From: Trissonchulus latispiculum
Taxonomy: Eukaryota > Nematoda > Enoplea > Enoplida > Ironidae
Assembly (NCBI GenBank): GCA_030248195.1
Contig: JASAND010015780.1
Coordinates: forward strand, 186,001 to 250,000
Direction of reading: 5' to 3'
Length of the DNA stretch: 64,000 nt
The notes beneath the pieces were generated by a model. It did no database searches. It had not been told where the DNA came from and worked only from the letters and a program-made list of their open reading frames with translations. Made by a program: the position numbers and the translations under genes. Below are positions 1-11,604 of the stretch, piece by piece. The stretch's first letter is position 1, and the number at the start of each line of letters is the position of its first letter.

Positions 1-112
1 GCAAATTATGATATGCTTGATTCATATTGGTGGCTTCTTTGCCATAATTGGCCATCATTATGACTTGTTTTAATTTGGAGAATTGTTTTTGATTTTATTT
101 GTATGTGTTTAG
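1..112 (+). other. JAGN1: intron end upstream of JAGN1 terminal exon
   Basis: No coding sequence is visible. The stretch ends in a T-rich tract followed by AG at 111-112, which reads as a 3' splice site. There is no in-frame ATG upstream of the conserved jagunal sequence, so the first coding exon should lie before the window. Confidence 0.6.
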
Positions 113-716
113 TGTTGCCAACAAGTTTCGACTGAAGCTGATTCTGTCCTGTCATTTTCTTCTATTCTTGTTGATGTTTGTTCGTCTCATGGAAGACGTT
201 TTGGATGCTTTTGATCTGGACTGGACCCCTCTGGAGGAACTCCATCCGCCCACTCCCCGTCCCTGGGAGTACGTTTGGACTAGTTCAATTCTGGCCGCTA
301 TTTTGTCTCTTTGTTCCCTTCCGCGAAATCGTTACAATCTTATGAAATATGCCTACATATGGATATTCTCTGCCGGCCTATTGCCAGTACTTTGGGGACT
401 GGGCGTCAATCTACCAGTACTATACCAGATCGTCTCTCCGGCTGCTGAGGACTCAGAAAATACAGAAGGTGCACGAGAGGTGGAGTTGTTCTTAGGTGTC
501 CCTGTAGTGATTCTACAGTACATATTTATTGCCATTGTAATCCAAGTTCATCTGTATACTATGTATGTCATGAATCAACTAATCAGAGCCTGGACGCCAC
601 GAGATACCCGATCCAGAGTTGGAGCCAATCCTCCTGCCGGCACCCTTCAGGGCCCCACTGCCTTGCGCAGTTCAACGGCACATTTACAGAATGACTCTCT
701 GAAGAAGCTACAATAG
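113..716 (+). CDS. JAGN1: protein jagunal homologue, terminal exon (5' part outside window)
   Basis: Jagunal proteins are small four-pass ER membrane proteins needed for ER organisation and secretory traffic. The exon encodes four hydrophobic segments, at about nt 138-182, 273-320, 349-435 and 487-570. It also has the family landmarks I recognise: a WEY motif before TM2, a SLPRN motif after it, and an IQVHLY...LIRAW segment at the end of TM4. The reading frame is open from the AG acceptor at 111-112 (the intron splits a codon after its second base) to TAG at 714-716. The usual N-terminus is missing and should be on an upstream exon. The tail after TM4, about 45 residues, is longer than in vertebrate JAGN1 and low in complexity. 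A poly(A) signal lies 9 bases past the stop, and the next gene starts about 380 bases downstream on the same strand. The assignment rests on remembered family pattern, not a search. Confidence 0.85.
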
Positions 717-725
717 GATTTTATA

Positions 726-731
726 AATAAA
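726..731 (+). terminator. AATAAA polyadenylation signal of JAGN1
   Basis: A canonical AATAAA lies 9 bases after the JAGN1 stop codon. This implies a very short 3' UTR and is consistent with the exon being terminal. Confidence 0.6.
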
Positions 732-1095
732 TTAAGTGTTTAAAATTGAATCATAATAACTTATCACGATTCACGGCTGATTAAAATTGCTATTAAATTA
801 CCTATGGATTGCGTCTTAAATTATCGATTGTTTTGTCTTCGCTTTCCATTTTTGAATACAATTTATATTGTATACGTAATTTATTGTAAACGTATTTTTT
901 GTGAAGCGTTTATAAAGGTGTGCTGTTTGGCTCTGATTGACAGAGATTTTATCCAGTGCCTGTATTGTTGTGTGTTAGCTTTTGAGAACACTTTCCTAAC
1001 AACTCATATTTATCGTTGTCTCCTGCTATTATGCAATTTTGGGGTTATTGCTGAAGAAACATCGGTCAGCTTTTTGCAAAATAAATATATTTGAA

Positions 1096-1992
1096 ATGGT
1101 TAAAGTGCACAAATCTACGAGTCCTCCGACCAGTTCCTCTGTAAACCCAGCTTCCTGCCCACCTCAGAAGGATGGAGGATTCAACTTGGTGATTTTGGTA
1201 GGTGTCGTCTCTGTCATTGCCCTATTTATACTGGTTGTGCTGGGCTTACTATATCTTCGTCAGAAACGACATGTCAGAAAGTGGAGAGTGGAGGCGGTTA
1301 CTTTGAAGAGAGAGAAATCCAATGTTGAGGATGATCTGAAACTTTGCGTCGGTTATACCAGCTGGTTGACGGATGCCATCAAAAAGAATAAAATTAATGA
1401 CATGCCGACACCCAGTCAGGCTTTGGTTCTTTATAACCGTCAGATCAGTAAGGATTATCCGGATATCGCCCTGACAGATATCCTTTGCTTTTTCGGCGTG
1501 GATGCATTTCAGTCTATGCCTGAGCTGGTGCGAGAGCCGGCAGAAAAGCATTCCCTGTCCCATACCGTCTGGACAGTTACTCAGGGCGCTGCTCCGCCAC
1601 CAGCCTCATCGCTGGCTCCGAGAGGAGGTCGTGCTCCAACGGCAGCCGCTCAGCAGGGAGCCCCTGGTCACGTGGAAGAGGATAAGGACATCCCGGCTGC
1701 CTTCAAAACGGCTCGAACCTTGACCAGGGAGGACAAGCTGATGATGCGAACAATGGAATTCAAGAATCCACTGGTGGCAAGATTTGAGGGTAAGGCAGAT
1801 CCTTACAATGCCTTTGCTGGCGTGGCTCCAGGAACGGATGCCTTCGAAGTGATTGAACAGGAAACACTGAAGCGACTGAACGAACGAAAGCGACAACAGC
1901 AACAGGCCAGCGGAGTTGCGTCACCTGTCAGCTCCAACAGAGACGCTGATGAAAGTCAGACTACTTATGAATTTGTGGGAAAGAAAGTGTGA
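1096..1992 (+). CDS. unrecognised single-pass membrane protein, 298 aa
   Basis: A single open exon runs from ATG at 1096 (the context GAAATGG has G at +4) to TGA at 1990-1992. The frame is open a little further upstream but has no earlier ATG. Residues 1-28 are Ser/Thr/Pro-rich with no signal peptide. Residues 29-54 form a strong transmembrane helix, followed at once by a basic stop-transfer stretch (RQKRHVRKWR), so an N-out/C-in topology is likely. Residues 60-160 look like a small folded, partly helical cytoplasmic domain with two Cys (84, 131). Residues 163-200 are an Ala/Pro/Gly-rich linker, and residues 205-270 are charged and helical, ending in a Q-rich coiled-coil-like run. The C-terminus is EFVGKKV. 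I do not recognise the family. The composition, length and TM signature make it a convincing gene. Upstream exons are possible but none is evident. Confidence 0.65.
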   Translation: MVKVHKSTSPPTSSSVNPASCPPQKDGGFNLVILVGVVSVIALFILVVLGLLYLRQKRHVRKWRVEAVTLKREKSNVEDDLKLCVGYTSWLTDAIKKNKINDMPTPSQALVLYNRQISKDYPDIALTDILCFFGVDAFQSMPELVREPAEKHSLSHTVWTVTQGAAPPPASSLAPRGGRAPTAAAQQGAPGHVEEDKDIPAAFKTARTLTREDKLMMRTMEFKNPLVARFEGKADPYNAFAGVAPGTDAFEVIEQETLKRLNERKRQQQQASGVASPVSSNRDADESQTTYEFVGKKV

Positions 1993-2072
1993 ACTCGTTA
2001 CAGATTTCTACTTCATACACCACCCTCTGATAAAGCACACAATTAGCGATAAACTGAACTGGTGCAACCTAA

Positions 2073-2194
2073 TAATAGTAAAAATGAGAGTAAAACTAAA
2101 ACTGATTTTTGGTTGAACTACACACTTTTTACATAATAGTAAAAATGAGAGTAAAACTAAAACTGATTTTTGGTTGAACTACACACTTTTTACA
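2073..2194. repeat. 61-bp tandem duplication in the presumed 3' UTR
   Basis: Two essentially identical 61-bp units (2073-2133 and 2134-2194) start with TAATAGTAAAAATGAGAG and follow the stop of the membrane-protein gene. The identity indicates a recent local duplication. Confidence 0.85.
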
Positions 2195-4885
2195 TAACAG
2201 AAATTTCTCAATTAATGGAAATATTTATATCCTGCGCTTGAACATGCCTTGTTTATGTTAATTTAGCGTATAACCAGAAGTCTTGGTGCCTCTTCGTTTT
2301 TATAGTTATGTGTATAGACAGTTTAAAATTACATTTCCTTGCCTTTATAATTAGGCTTAATCATCAGTTTTGTGTGTCACCTTGCTTTTAATTAGTATAT
2401 AATGTGTTGTACCAGTTCTATGGTTGCATCCATTTAGACTGCGGTACAAAGATACAAACATTTATGGGTATAGTAGTTATGTTTTTGTCTAACCTTTTGA
2501 TCGGAAAGTTTTTCGATTAGTCTCTGTACGTATCTAGCTCTTAGTCATTGTTTTGTGCGATACTTTATGGAGACAGCGACTGAAGTAAATTTGGAATAGT
2601 GTTCGGATTGTGCTTTTCGTGCTTGAAATTAAACAATGGATTGTATCTTTCATTATGCTTTTGATGCTGGGGCCACTACATTGTGTTGTTGGCTATAGAA
2701 ACATAGAACATTAGGAATCGGAAGTTTGAGCGAAGACTAAAGGAAATTAACACCTTACTTTTTTCTCTTTTGCGAATGGAAATTCAAGCGGTGTAAGTGT
2801 TGCAAATTGAAGTTTTGTTTTGGATCTAGGAACTTAGGTTCCTTCCCCGATAGTGGTGAGTGGTGGGTTCTGTGCCTCTCAAGTTTGAAAGTTTGACACC
2901 ATCAATTGAATTATTATCCTTTAATAGTGATAGCAGTTAAGAAACGTACTGTGGTCCTGCCATGTTCAATTGGGTGTCAGCACCAATTTCATCAGTGTTA
3001 CTTGTAAAGGCAATTTAACTATTTCTTGACGCTCAAGGATTGCGTCTACTCACTGTAAAGGAGTGAATTCTGAATACAAACTTTTTACACCTTAAATAAA
3101 TACAAAGTCGTGCAAAGCTGTTTTTACTTTATTTTTTCTGGCTATTAAATGGATGTTTTGACGAGAAGGTTCCTGTGCACAATAGTTCATAATAATTACG
3201 TTTTCCACCATCAGAGCTCTACAGCGTTAAGTTGGCTGAAATTTCCTTCTTTTGGACACGAGGTATATGCCAGCTTTTGTCAAGCATGAATATAATGCGA
3301 AGAAGCTGTTAGATGTATACTGCCGTTTTTGGAACGTGTAAGAATTGAAGTGCATACTTCAAGTCTTCTACACGTAGCTTATTGTCTGAACAAATCTCAT
3401 TGATAACGTAAAAGCTTAGGGAATATTTTGACATTTGAAAGTTTCTTGAGTTACTCAAAAGCGAACGACATTCTAAAGTGTAGTTTTTAGGTGTAGGGTG
3501 TTCAAATATTACTTCCTTACCTGATAGTGTCTTGTTAGTGTTTAACAAGAGGGGTCGCCTTTTGGTGACCATCTCCGATTTGTTTCATTTTCACATTGAA
3601 GCCATTGAAGCCTGTGGAAGCCATAAACCAGACTGTTCCCTTCTTTTGTAACCCATTGATTATATGACCCAGAAAAAATTACATCAACATGCAATTGCAA
3701 CGTGTCCAAAATTCTCTGAACGTGATGTCACATGCTTTGGCATCAATGTCAGCCCTGAGTTGTAAGCGGGCCGCGGGTACTAAGAAATTAGCCTACCCGC
3801 GCGGGTATTTTGCGGGTAGGTTGAGAATTTTGCGGGTACCTTTTCAACTAAAAAGTGGAGATATGAGTAACATAATTCAAACAAGCAGTGTTTAGTACGG
3901 TTGTATTGATACGGCCTCAAACGTTTTGATTTGATTCAGTTTGATTTTATCAATTTGAAAGACTTTTGATTTTGATGCCGTTTTTCCCAAAACTGAATTT
4001 TGATGCGACTTTTGATTTTTCAAATTTCAAAGTGAGAACATTAAATTTTTATGACTTGTTTTGAAAAAGTTTTCATTTTCCATAATATTAAATGCTTGTT
4101 GCTGCCGTAGAGATTCTTATAATTCAGACTACCTGGCTTTAATGAATTCTTTGCACGATAATCTTTATCAAATTTAGAGCTAATGCAAAAAAATGAACCA
4201 GCAGGCTCGCGAAACGCAAAAGAAATAAACCTGTTCTTGTAATAGCGTGCCAATATAAAGCAGTCTTCTAAACTAAAATTCCCTAAAATTCGCTGGTATC
4301 TCTGCCGTGGGCATGTTCTGGTGGGACTGCGAACAAATTCGAGAAGTTCGAGCACAAACAAACGAATGTTTCAGTTTATAGAATAGCCCAAAGAGTGTTA
4401 GGCTGGACGTATTTTAGAGATTTTTTATTGATGGTGTTTCTTTTCAAAGAGTGGGAGAGGAGCCACGTCCAGCTGGCATGGAAGGTTTGAAGTTTTTCTG
4501 AAATATGTTACAAACGGCAATAATAGTAAAAATTCTCCGAAGCCTGAAAACAGTTGAAAATTTGGAATTAAAAGGGGCACTTTTGTTCATAGGTAGAGTG
4601 ATTTTGGAATGGGAAGTATCTTTCAAGACTATCCCACTGGAATAAGCCCTAGTTCGGCATGGTGTAGTTGTAGTAGCATGGACTCAGGTGTTAAAAGTTG
4701 TGTACTGTTGCCAGACCATGCGAGGCAGAAGAACCAGAACCTGTTGCAGTGGTGGCCTATGATGTCGATGTACGTCGGTATTTGTTTGAGCTTAGTTTCC
4801 AAACTGTTCTGTCGTTTTATCATCCTCCCGGCATTGCTTTGGCAATCTGATTTTGTTAATTTCATCTTGCAGCTGCAGTATAGCC
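2195..4885. other. non-coding interval between the membrane-protein gene and HSBP1
   Basis: I see no supported gene. An AATAAA at 3095-3100 could end a long 3' UTR of the upstream gene. A short patch at about 3765-3842 repeats the motif GCGGGTA on both strands. Several short open frames exist but lack coding character. Just before HSBP1, a pyrimidine-rich tract ending CTTGCAG (4866-4872) could be a splice acceptor for a 5'-UTR exon. Confidence 0.5.
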
Positions 4886-7800
4886 ATGGCTGATTTAAAA
4901 GTATCAAATGATGGAACAATGCCAGTTACTACCTCTGGCAATTCTGCTTCAAACCATGTGACTGAACCTCATAACATTGAGGAACTAACATTATTCGTAC
5001 GTTTAATGGGTTTCCGTATATTGCGAATCGTTTTAGTGGTTGTTTTAGTGATATTTATGGATAGCACTAAGCTAGGTAGATGGAAAGGTGACCTTGTTGA
5101 GGGGGTCACTCTGGGAATCTCATAAATTCTTGAAAAATCGGAGTAAAAACTTAAACCATCTGCGGTGATCGCAATTTTCAGTGGGCTTCGTAGTCCATTA
5201 GATCGAAGACGACCGCACTCTAGTGTCTTGTCTGGCCCTTCGACTTAAGGCGGTGGTATACTTTTGTGTAGTGCTTTTGTGGTGATTTTTAAAACGCTAT
5301 AACTTTCGCAGTTCTGGGAGTTGGAAAGAGCTTTATAACAACACCGTTTTAAAGCTTGTAATCAGGATATTACATGAGCTTACTAAACTATGTAGTAAAA
5401 TTAGCAAAATGTTTCCGACCTAACGGCTAAATATAGACCAAAAGTTTTTGAATATCGATTTCTCAAAAATTAGAATCGGCCAAAAGTACTTGTTGTGCCG
5501 TGATATGAAGGACATTGCCCGAGGAGTTTTGGCCGAGCCGATTTGGCTCAGCAGGTCTTAACGCTCGAGAAAATCGGTGAAATTAAACACGTAACACCAA
5601 ATTTCGCAACTTCGCGTTGAGTTTCTTGCTACTCGATACGTTTTAGCCCAAACAAAGAAAAACTTCCCTCCGCAGAAGTGCCAATTTCGACTCTGCCAAA
5701 AACCTCTGGAATCGTAGAGTAGTTTTTGGGAAATCGACGTTCGAAACAAAATCGCAGTTTTGCCAAAATGGTTTTTCGGCCAAATCTCTAGCTTAAAGCA
5801 ATAACGTCCGGCTTAGGTTTTCACAAAATAAGCATTTGAACGCTGTATCGATTGAGTATAAATAAACAAACTTTGTTCTTAACATGTGGCAGTAATTTTG
5901 AAAAAGCTTCTCGAAATAATTATGTTTGTCCCTCAAAACAGTTTTTTGCTTATACTGGAGATAGTTCAAAGATTGTGAAAGAAAAAATGTTCATTTTCGT
6001 GTCCTCTTTCCAGCCATAACAACCAATCCCGTGGCTTGTCTACCTACTAGGAGCCTAAGGCAAAAAAACAAAACTTTCTTTGATTTTCACCTAAAAATAT
6101 GGGACTGGTCCCAGAATGTTAAAGAGCACGGAAATGGGGTATTTCGTAAGTTTCAGTCATTTACGTAAAGGATTAAAACCTTTTGAGTCAAAAATACCCG
6201 AAAGGAAACCAGCACCTAAAGGGGGGAGTTCCATCGTGAAAACTTTCTGTCACGGATTTCGATCATTTTCACACAATCTAGCCACATGTGTCCTACATTT
6301 CAAGTTTAATTTTTGAGTTGTTTCGTACAGTTCTCCGTAAACTTCGTGCCATTCATTGGATACAATTTGAATACCAGTGAAAATAAGGGTGTTGCTAGAA
6401 ACTCAAGCAAGTTTTCGCAAATTAACGTTTCGCTTTAGTCATTTTTGTCTAACTTAAAGCATTTTTGTGCATTTTCAAACCATTTGATCGGGTTTTACGG
6501 CGAAACAGGGCTACGGGACCACGGATGTTTTGAAATATTTAACAGCGTTTAACTAAAAATAAAAGAATTTCCGACCCATAGTTCTATGAGAAGAATTCAT
6601 CCCTGCACTGAATGCTGTTGATTGATGTATATAATATGCCATATTTTGAAAAATTTGAAAAATCGCTGTTTTGTAAAATTTGGGGTCCGCGGGTCCCGAT
6701 TGGTGCGCTGAGATGGACATACCTGTCAGTATAATCCATGCTACAAATAGATCCAAAGGCATGAATACAACAAAATGAAATGTAAAAGAGGCAGTTTTGG
6801 ACCATTCCGTTGTCGCAATTTAGCCAAATTTTCGAAAAACTCAATTTTTAAAATTTTGCTAAAATTCCTATTTTTGCTCCAAAAAATCTCTGAACTGGTG
6901 AGAGCAACAGCAGAACAATTGGTATAGATCATTGGAACTGCCTATTTAAATACTACGGAATCTTGGAGTCAAAATTAGACCTTTGAATCAGAGCAGTTTA
7001 CAATTCTTTTCCACTACCCTGCTTTTTTCATCGACAAGAAACATTGGAATTTGACGGTTTTACACTGTTTACCTCAAATAAATAATTGTTAAAAAGTATT
7101 TAGGTTCGTAAATCAAAATTCTACTTCCAAGATACCGCAGTTCAATTCATGATCATAGCTACAATCTAAATACAAAACTATATACAGATTCATGACCGTT
7201 CATCGAAAGATTTTTTGGCGCAAGAATAAAATCACCACTTTTTTCGTTTCCTATGTTTAACACATGCCGACCCCAACTTTGAGGAAAAATTTCTCAACAA
7301 CCATAAGAGATTCGACTTCAGTTTCAAAAACTCGTTAAAATAGCCCACTCAGACAACGATATATGCGAGAATGAGCAAAATCGGAGACAGTCGAAAAATC
7401 GGCCAAAAATGGGCCCTCCCTTAGGTTAGAGATTTATAATAAATTAGAATAGATTTGGCTTCCCCTACGGCCCACTCTTGATTCTTTCCTGACTACGCTA
7501 GTGGCTTCGGAAGTATTCAGCTGTTAGTATTGGTTTTACTGTCTACAGAATGTTGCGTGTTTGTTGCAGATTCAGAATTTATTACAGCAGACTCAGGACC
7601 GGTTCCAAAACATGTCTGACCAGGTCATTAAAAGAAATATCCTTTTGCGCTACCTAGGATTTGTGAAAAATGTTTTCAGTTCGCGAAAAGATTGTGCATT
7701 TTTGTTTTTATTTTAGTTTACATCGTCCGTTAACAATTGCTAATGAAGTGCTTTGCTTCACAGTATTTCTTATTTCTAGGCTAATTGATGCACTGACATT

Positions 7801-8128
7801 GTGTTGAAGCGAAGAGCACAAATTCAAATATTTGATAATTTCAAAAAATTTTGTTTTTAACTGTTATCAATACATGTACAACTTTATTTCTGTTCGTTTT
7901 ATACCAAGGCAACCAAATTGTCACTTTTGCTGAGCGTTGTCTTTGATAATTTTCTTTACGGTTAGATACACATCAAGCACCACCATGTGTGTACAGTTTG
8001 TAGAGCTTGACTTCCTTAACTCATGCCTGTCGGTTATACTAGATGAAATGGGAAAACGAATTGATGACCTGGAAAGAAATATTGCCGACCTCATGACTCA
8101 GGCTGGCGTTGAAGAAGCAGAGAAATAA
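4886..8128 (+). CDS. HSBP1: heat shock factor-binding protein 1, three coding exons
   Basis: HSBP1 is a small nuclear coiled-coil protein that binds the trimerisation domain of HSF1 and dampens the heat-shock response. Coding exons are 4886-4996, 7570-7636 and 8040-8128 (TAA), giving 88 residues. The start is the ATG in GCCATGG. The first 30 residues are a variable, Ser/Thr-rich N-terminus. From EELTLF onward the sequence matches the family closely, with heptad hydrophobics through [15 protein letters not shown] and the diagnostic C-terminal block [20 protein letters not shown]. Intron 1 (4997-7569, GT-AG) is phase 0: its donor follows ATTATTC and its acceptor is TTGTTGCAG. Intron 2 (7637-8039) splits an Ile codon after its first base and has AT-AC ends with U12-type signals. 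With these junctions the product aligns to the family without a gap. No clear AATAAA lies soon after the stop. Confidence 0.95.
4997..7569 (+). other. HSBP1: HSBP1 intron 1
   Basis: A 2.6 kb GT-AG intron (donor GTACGT, acceptor TTGCAG). It is AT-rich, with no coding sequence and no complete mobile element that I can delimit. The open frames inside it are short and without coding pattern. Confidence 0.8.
7637..8039 (+). other. HSBP1: U12-type AT-AC intron (HSBP1 intron 2)
   Basis: The 403-base intron begins ATATCCTTTT, the consensus 5' splice site of minor-spliceosome introns. It contains TTCCTTAAC at 8012-8020, an exact match to the U12 branch-point consensus, about 20 bases before a terminal AC at 8038-8039. 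Only this AT-AC choice keeps the frame and restores the family sequence across the junction (...[15 protein letters not shown]...). A GT donor at 7624 would lose five conserved residues and the frame. Confidence 0.93.
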
Positions 8129-9168
8129 GTCAATTAGAAATTTAGCTTTAACTTAATGGTCTGTATGAATGTATATACTGATTTCCTGTATTGTGTTACT
8201 GGGTTTATTTTAGTATGACCTCCACTTTTTCGGTTCCATCCCCATCTAGCCTTCCCCATCCCTTTTTTGATTCCCGTCCCTACTTACCTTAAGTAACACA
8301 GAAATAACACAATTTTAAAGATTCTTGGTCGAAAATTTCAAAACTTCCGGTTTCACCCCTATTTTTTTGGTCTAAAATTGCCTTTTCTGATGCTACATTG
8401 AATTTTTGAGCACAGCTTAGTTACATATAACAGTGTATGTAGAAGGCGGCTAATTTTACCTTATTTTTTGGTGATTTTAGACCACTTTAGATTGACCTGC
8501 CCACCAGACATGTGCAGCAATGGAAGTGTTGGGACGGGGGGGAGGGTGAACCGACGGCGGAAAAACCATTTTTTCCGATTTTTTGCCCAAAAAAACGGAA
8601 AACTCCGGATACTGGATGGGGTGAGCCCCTGAGGGATCCACCCCCCCCCCCCTGGGGGAGTGAGGTCCAGGTCTGGGGGTGACACCCTCCCAAACCCCCC
8701 AAGCACATGTATGCTGCCTACCCCACTAGTGGGGGCGGGGCTGTACCACCCCCACTTTTTCGCCTAAAGTAAACCCTGTGCTATACGCTTGTGATGTTTG
8801 ATGGGGTTTTTAATGTGTACTTAGTACACTCGTTTGTTTTACTTCGAGTTATGTACTTACTATAATATTATATCTGATCAAATATATGTATTAATCAGTT
8901 ATGATTAAATTGCGTTAATAATAGCGTCTTGTCTTGTCGTATTTTTCTTTTTATTTAAAGATTGCGTATTTTATCATTTTATATTGGCCTCCTACTCTGT
9001 TGTTTTGGATACTTATGCAAAGAGGGTCAGAAAAGGAAAGAGTGCTTATTTAGCCGTTTTGCAAAGCTTAAAATTAACGTTTTTGAACTGGAGTGTCATG
9101 TCAAGTAGACTACTGAAAGTATACGTTGTAAATTGTTAGTGTTGAATTATTTAACTTTTCAGTTTATA
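8129..9168. other. intergenic, with a G/C-homopolymer-rich patch
   Basis: I see no gene. Around 8530-8760 the sequence has runs of up to 12 C or G within a patch with GGGGG/CCCCC runs. Similar patches recur at 30.6-32.6, 45.0-47.0 and 61.4-62.0 kb and look like one decayed repeat family. The rest is AT-rich single-copy-looking sequence. Confidence 0.5.
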
Positions 9169-9865
9169 TCCGGCAGGTGCACAAGTCCTTGTGCAGAGCG
9201 TTTGCACAACTTTTAAATTTGCGCAGAATTTAAATTGCAACAGAAATGTGATGCTTTTATGCTCTTCCCGCATGCCCGAAGCACTGCTGGAGCTGTTACT
9301 CAATAGTGCCTGCCCTGAATGCCTTAAACCAATATCCGGCAGGATATTGAATTGGTGTTATATTATCCGCACCGTACACAACATTCCTCATTCCCGAAGG
9401 ACCTTGGACTTAAAAGCACCCATGCATTGTCTTAACGTAAAGTAGGAGAAGTCTTTACCCCAAACATGTTCACCTGATATCAAGTCTTAAAGGCAACCAA
9501 CTATGAAACCTGGTTAGATTATGTTGCAACTAGTTCTTATGTAAGAATTGGCCGCAAACTAAAATTACAATAGTTGTCCTGTCATTCATAGTGGAAACCT
9601 GCCGGTTATTCATATATGGAATATCCGGCAGGTTTTATATAGGAGAAATTGACAGAATCCTGCCAGGTCTGGCAGGTACATTTACACATTTATACAGGTA
9701 CACAACTTGGATAACAGGAGAACTGTTTGGGGTAAAGACTCCCCTTACTTCGCGTTAAGACAATGCATGGGTGCTTTTAAAATGTCCTTCGAGAATGAAG
9801 AATGTTGTGTTAGTTAGAATGATAATGTTAGCCTAGCCTGCATGAGAATTTGTGCACCTACCGGA
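9169..9865. mobile_element. long-TIR MITE flanked by TA
   Basis: The left end reads TATCCGGCAGGTGCACAAG and the right end is its inverse with one mismatch (CTACCGGATA), so TA flanks both sides. The arms are imperfect and extend inward. The segment containing CACCCATGCATTGTCTTAAC (about 9417-9437) recurs inverted at about 9755-9775, and GTCTTTACCCCAAAC also recurs inverted. The length is about 700 bp with no coding capacity. TA duplication with long TIRs suggests a Tc1/mariner-type non-autonomous element. Confidence 0.75.
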
Positions 9866-11438
9866 TAACGGATTTGGGCTGTTATATGTGTATATAATTA
9901 TCGTTGCCTTATTTTGTTCTTGGAACAGCAAAGTTTGCATTCAGTATAAACTGAATTGTGAGTTCATGGTTATATAGACTTTGATTCTTTTGCTGTTGCT
10001 GCTTGACTTCCATTTGTGCTTGTTGCTTCTTATTAAAACGCAGTGTGTATTTAAGGACCAAATTAAACAAGCAGGCCCCTAAATGGGGAATTATTCCGCT
10101 TTGGAGCTGTAGTGTACTATCAGCAGATCGATTAGCATAGATTGTAAAAGCATATCGCAAGCGTTGTACAAGTCATTGAAACTGTAGGAAAACGAATGCA
10201 GGGGAGGCGTTAATTGATTCTCCATGTATGTGTAGTGTTTAAGGAGGAGTTTCATAGATTGGCAGTGCACTAATAAGCGTTGCTATTAAGAGAGAAACGG
10301 AGCATTGATTAAAATTTGTTGCTTGTAACTTGTTCCAAGTCGTATCTAGCAAGTCTATTCCTAAATTTGGAATTGGGCATTACCAGAGTTAAAATACGTG
10401 TCTTGCGTTCTGCGGTGTTCCAAAGTTAGCAAGTGGCCCCCTAAAATGGGGCATTATCTCGCCGCTGAAAAGAAGAGACCAACGTCTCTTCTACCTAGTG
10501 ATATGAAAATCTACATAACAGTTTGGTGGGTGCATTGTAATTTTTGTTTTCGCTTTTGCTGATATGTTATGCACAAAGGTAGCTAAACAGGAACGTTCCT
10601 TAGTAATCTAATATTAATAACAATAATCCGAATTCTGCTTGTTTGTCGGTTCAGAATAAGCGTAAAGAATACTTAATGATTCTGTTGTAATGTAAAAGAA
10701 AGGAAAATTTTTTTCCATTTTCGGGCAAAGGAAAATGTTTGCTCCTTTTTTAAAAGTCAACCCCATTTTAGAGAAATATTTTCTTACCAGCTGGGAAAAT
10801 GGAGTTTCAATAGCTTTCTGCCGACAATGAAAATATATATTGAAAGTTTTGAGCTGTGCCGCAGCTCTCTGTTCATGCAAATCAGATTAAATCAAATTAA
10901 ATTAAAGCGTCGAGATTAAACTAACGTATAATGGATTCCACCTCAAATCAAGTCTTGCACCTAGAATGAAATTAGTTGATTCTCTGCAATGAAAGTTTAA
11001 AATGCCAGAATTTGACGGCTACTAACGTTTCTTGGGTGCATCAGGGACCCTGCAAAGCTGAATTGAAAATACCTATGGGGCTTTAATCATTTAGCATGAG
11101 CAATTGCTGGAATTCCTATATTTTTAGGTGGTCTTAGTAAAAAATGGCAGCCAAAAACATAAAACCGGCCATTTTCAAATTTTTTAAACCCTCAGCCCTG
11201 AGGAATTTCAGGATCAGGTGTTAAAGGATTATTGCGATCCTGACATGAAGTTAAACTGTGTGTTAGATTGTGTGTTCAAGCAACACCAGCATTTTACAAC
11301 TTTTAAATCGTGTAAAAACGTATGTACTAGATATATCCAAAATGAAGTCTACAAACTTAAAATCCTAAAGCAACAAAAATGTCCAAACCAGCGGCTCAAA
11401 TGGCGCCTCTAACGTTAAATTTGAATTATATTACGCAA
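9866..11438. other. non-coding interval
   Basis: No gene or delimitable element. Two short diverged direct repeats with the motif CCCCTAAAATGGGG..ATT lie near 10075-10100 and 10437-10455. Confidence 0.4.
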
Positions 11439-11467
11439 TGTATATGTTACGTACAAAACCCGAAATC

Positions 11468-11604
11468 GTACAAAACTAGTTTTGTATGGGTCATTTTGTA
11501 CAAAACTAGTTTTGTATGGCCTTCCTCGTACAATTCTAGTTTTGTATGGCCTCTCTCGTACAATTCTAGTTTTGTATGGCAGTGACCGTACAATTCTAGT
11601 TTTG
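11468..11604. repeat. 30-bp tandem array in the left foldback arm
   Basis: Four full units and a partial one start at 11468, 11498, 11528, 11558 and 11588. Each begins GTAC and has CTAGTTTTGTATGG in the middle. The second unit contains GTACAAAACTAGTTTTGT, which with its neighbour forms a near-perfect dyad. The inverted counterpart of the array is at about 12448-12590. Confidence 0.9.

Noticed and set aside
3309..3572. Minus-strand ORF of 87 codons downstream of the membrane-protein gene
   Set aside because: No family signature, no splice or promoter context, and length within chance for this composition.
7624..7630. GT donor option (CAG/GTCATT) for HSBP1 exon 2
   Set aside because: Using it with any AG upstream of exon 3 loses conserved residues and the frame; the AT-AC junction gives a gap-free family match.
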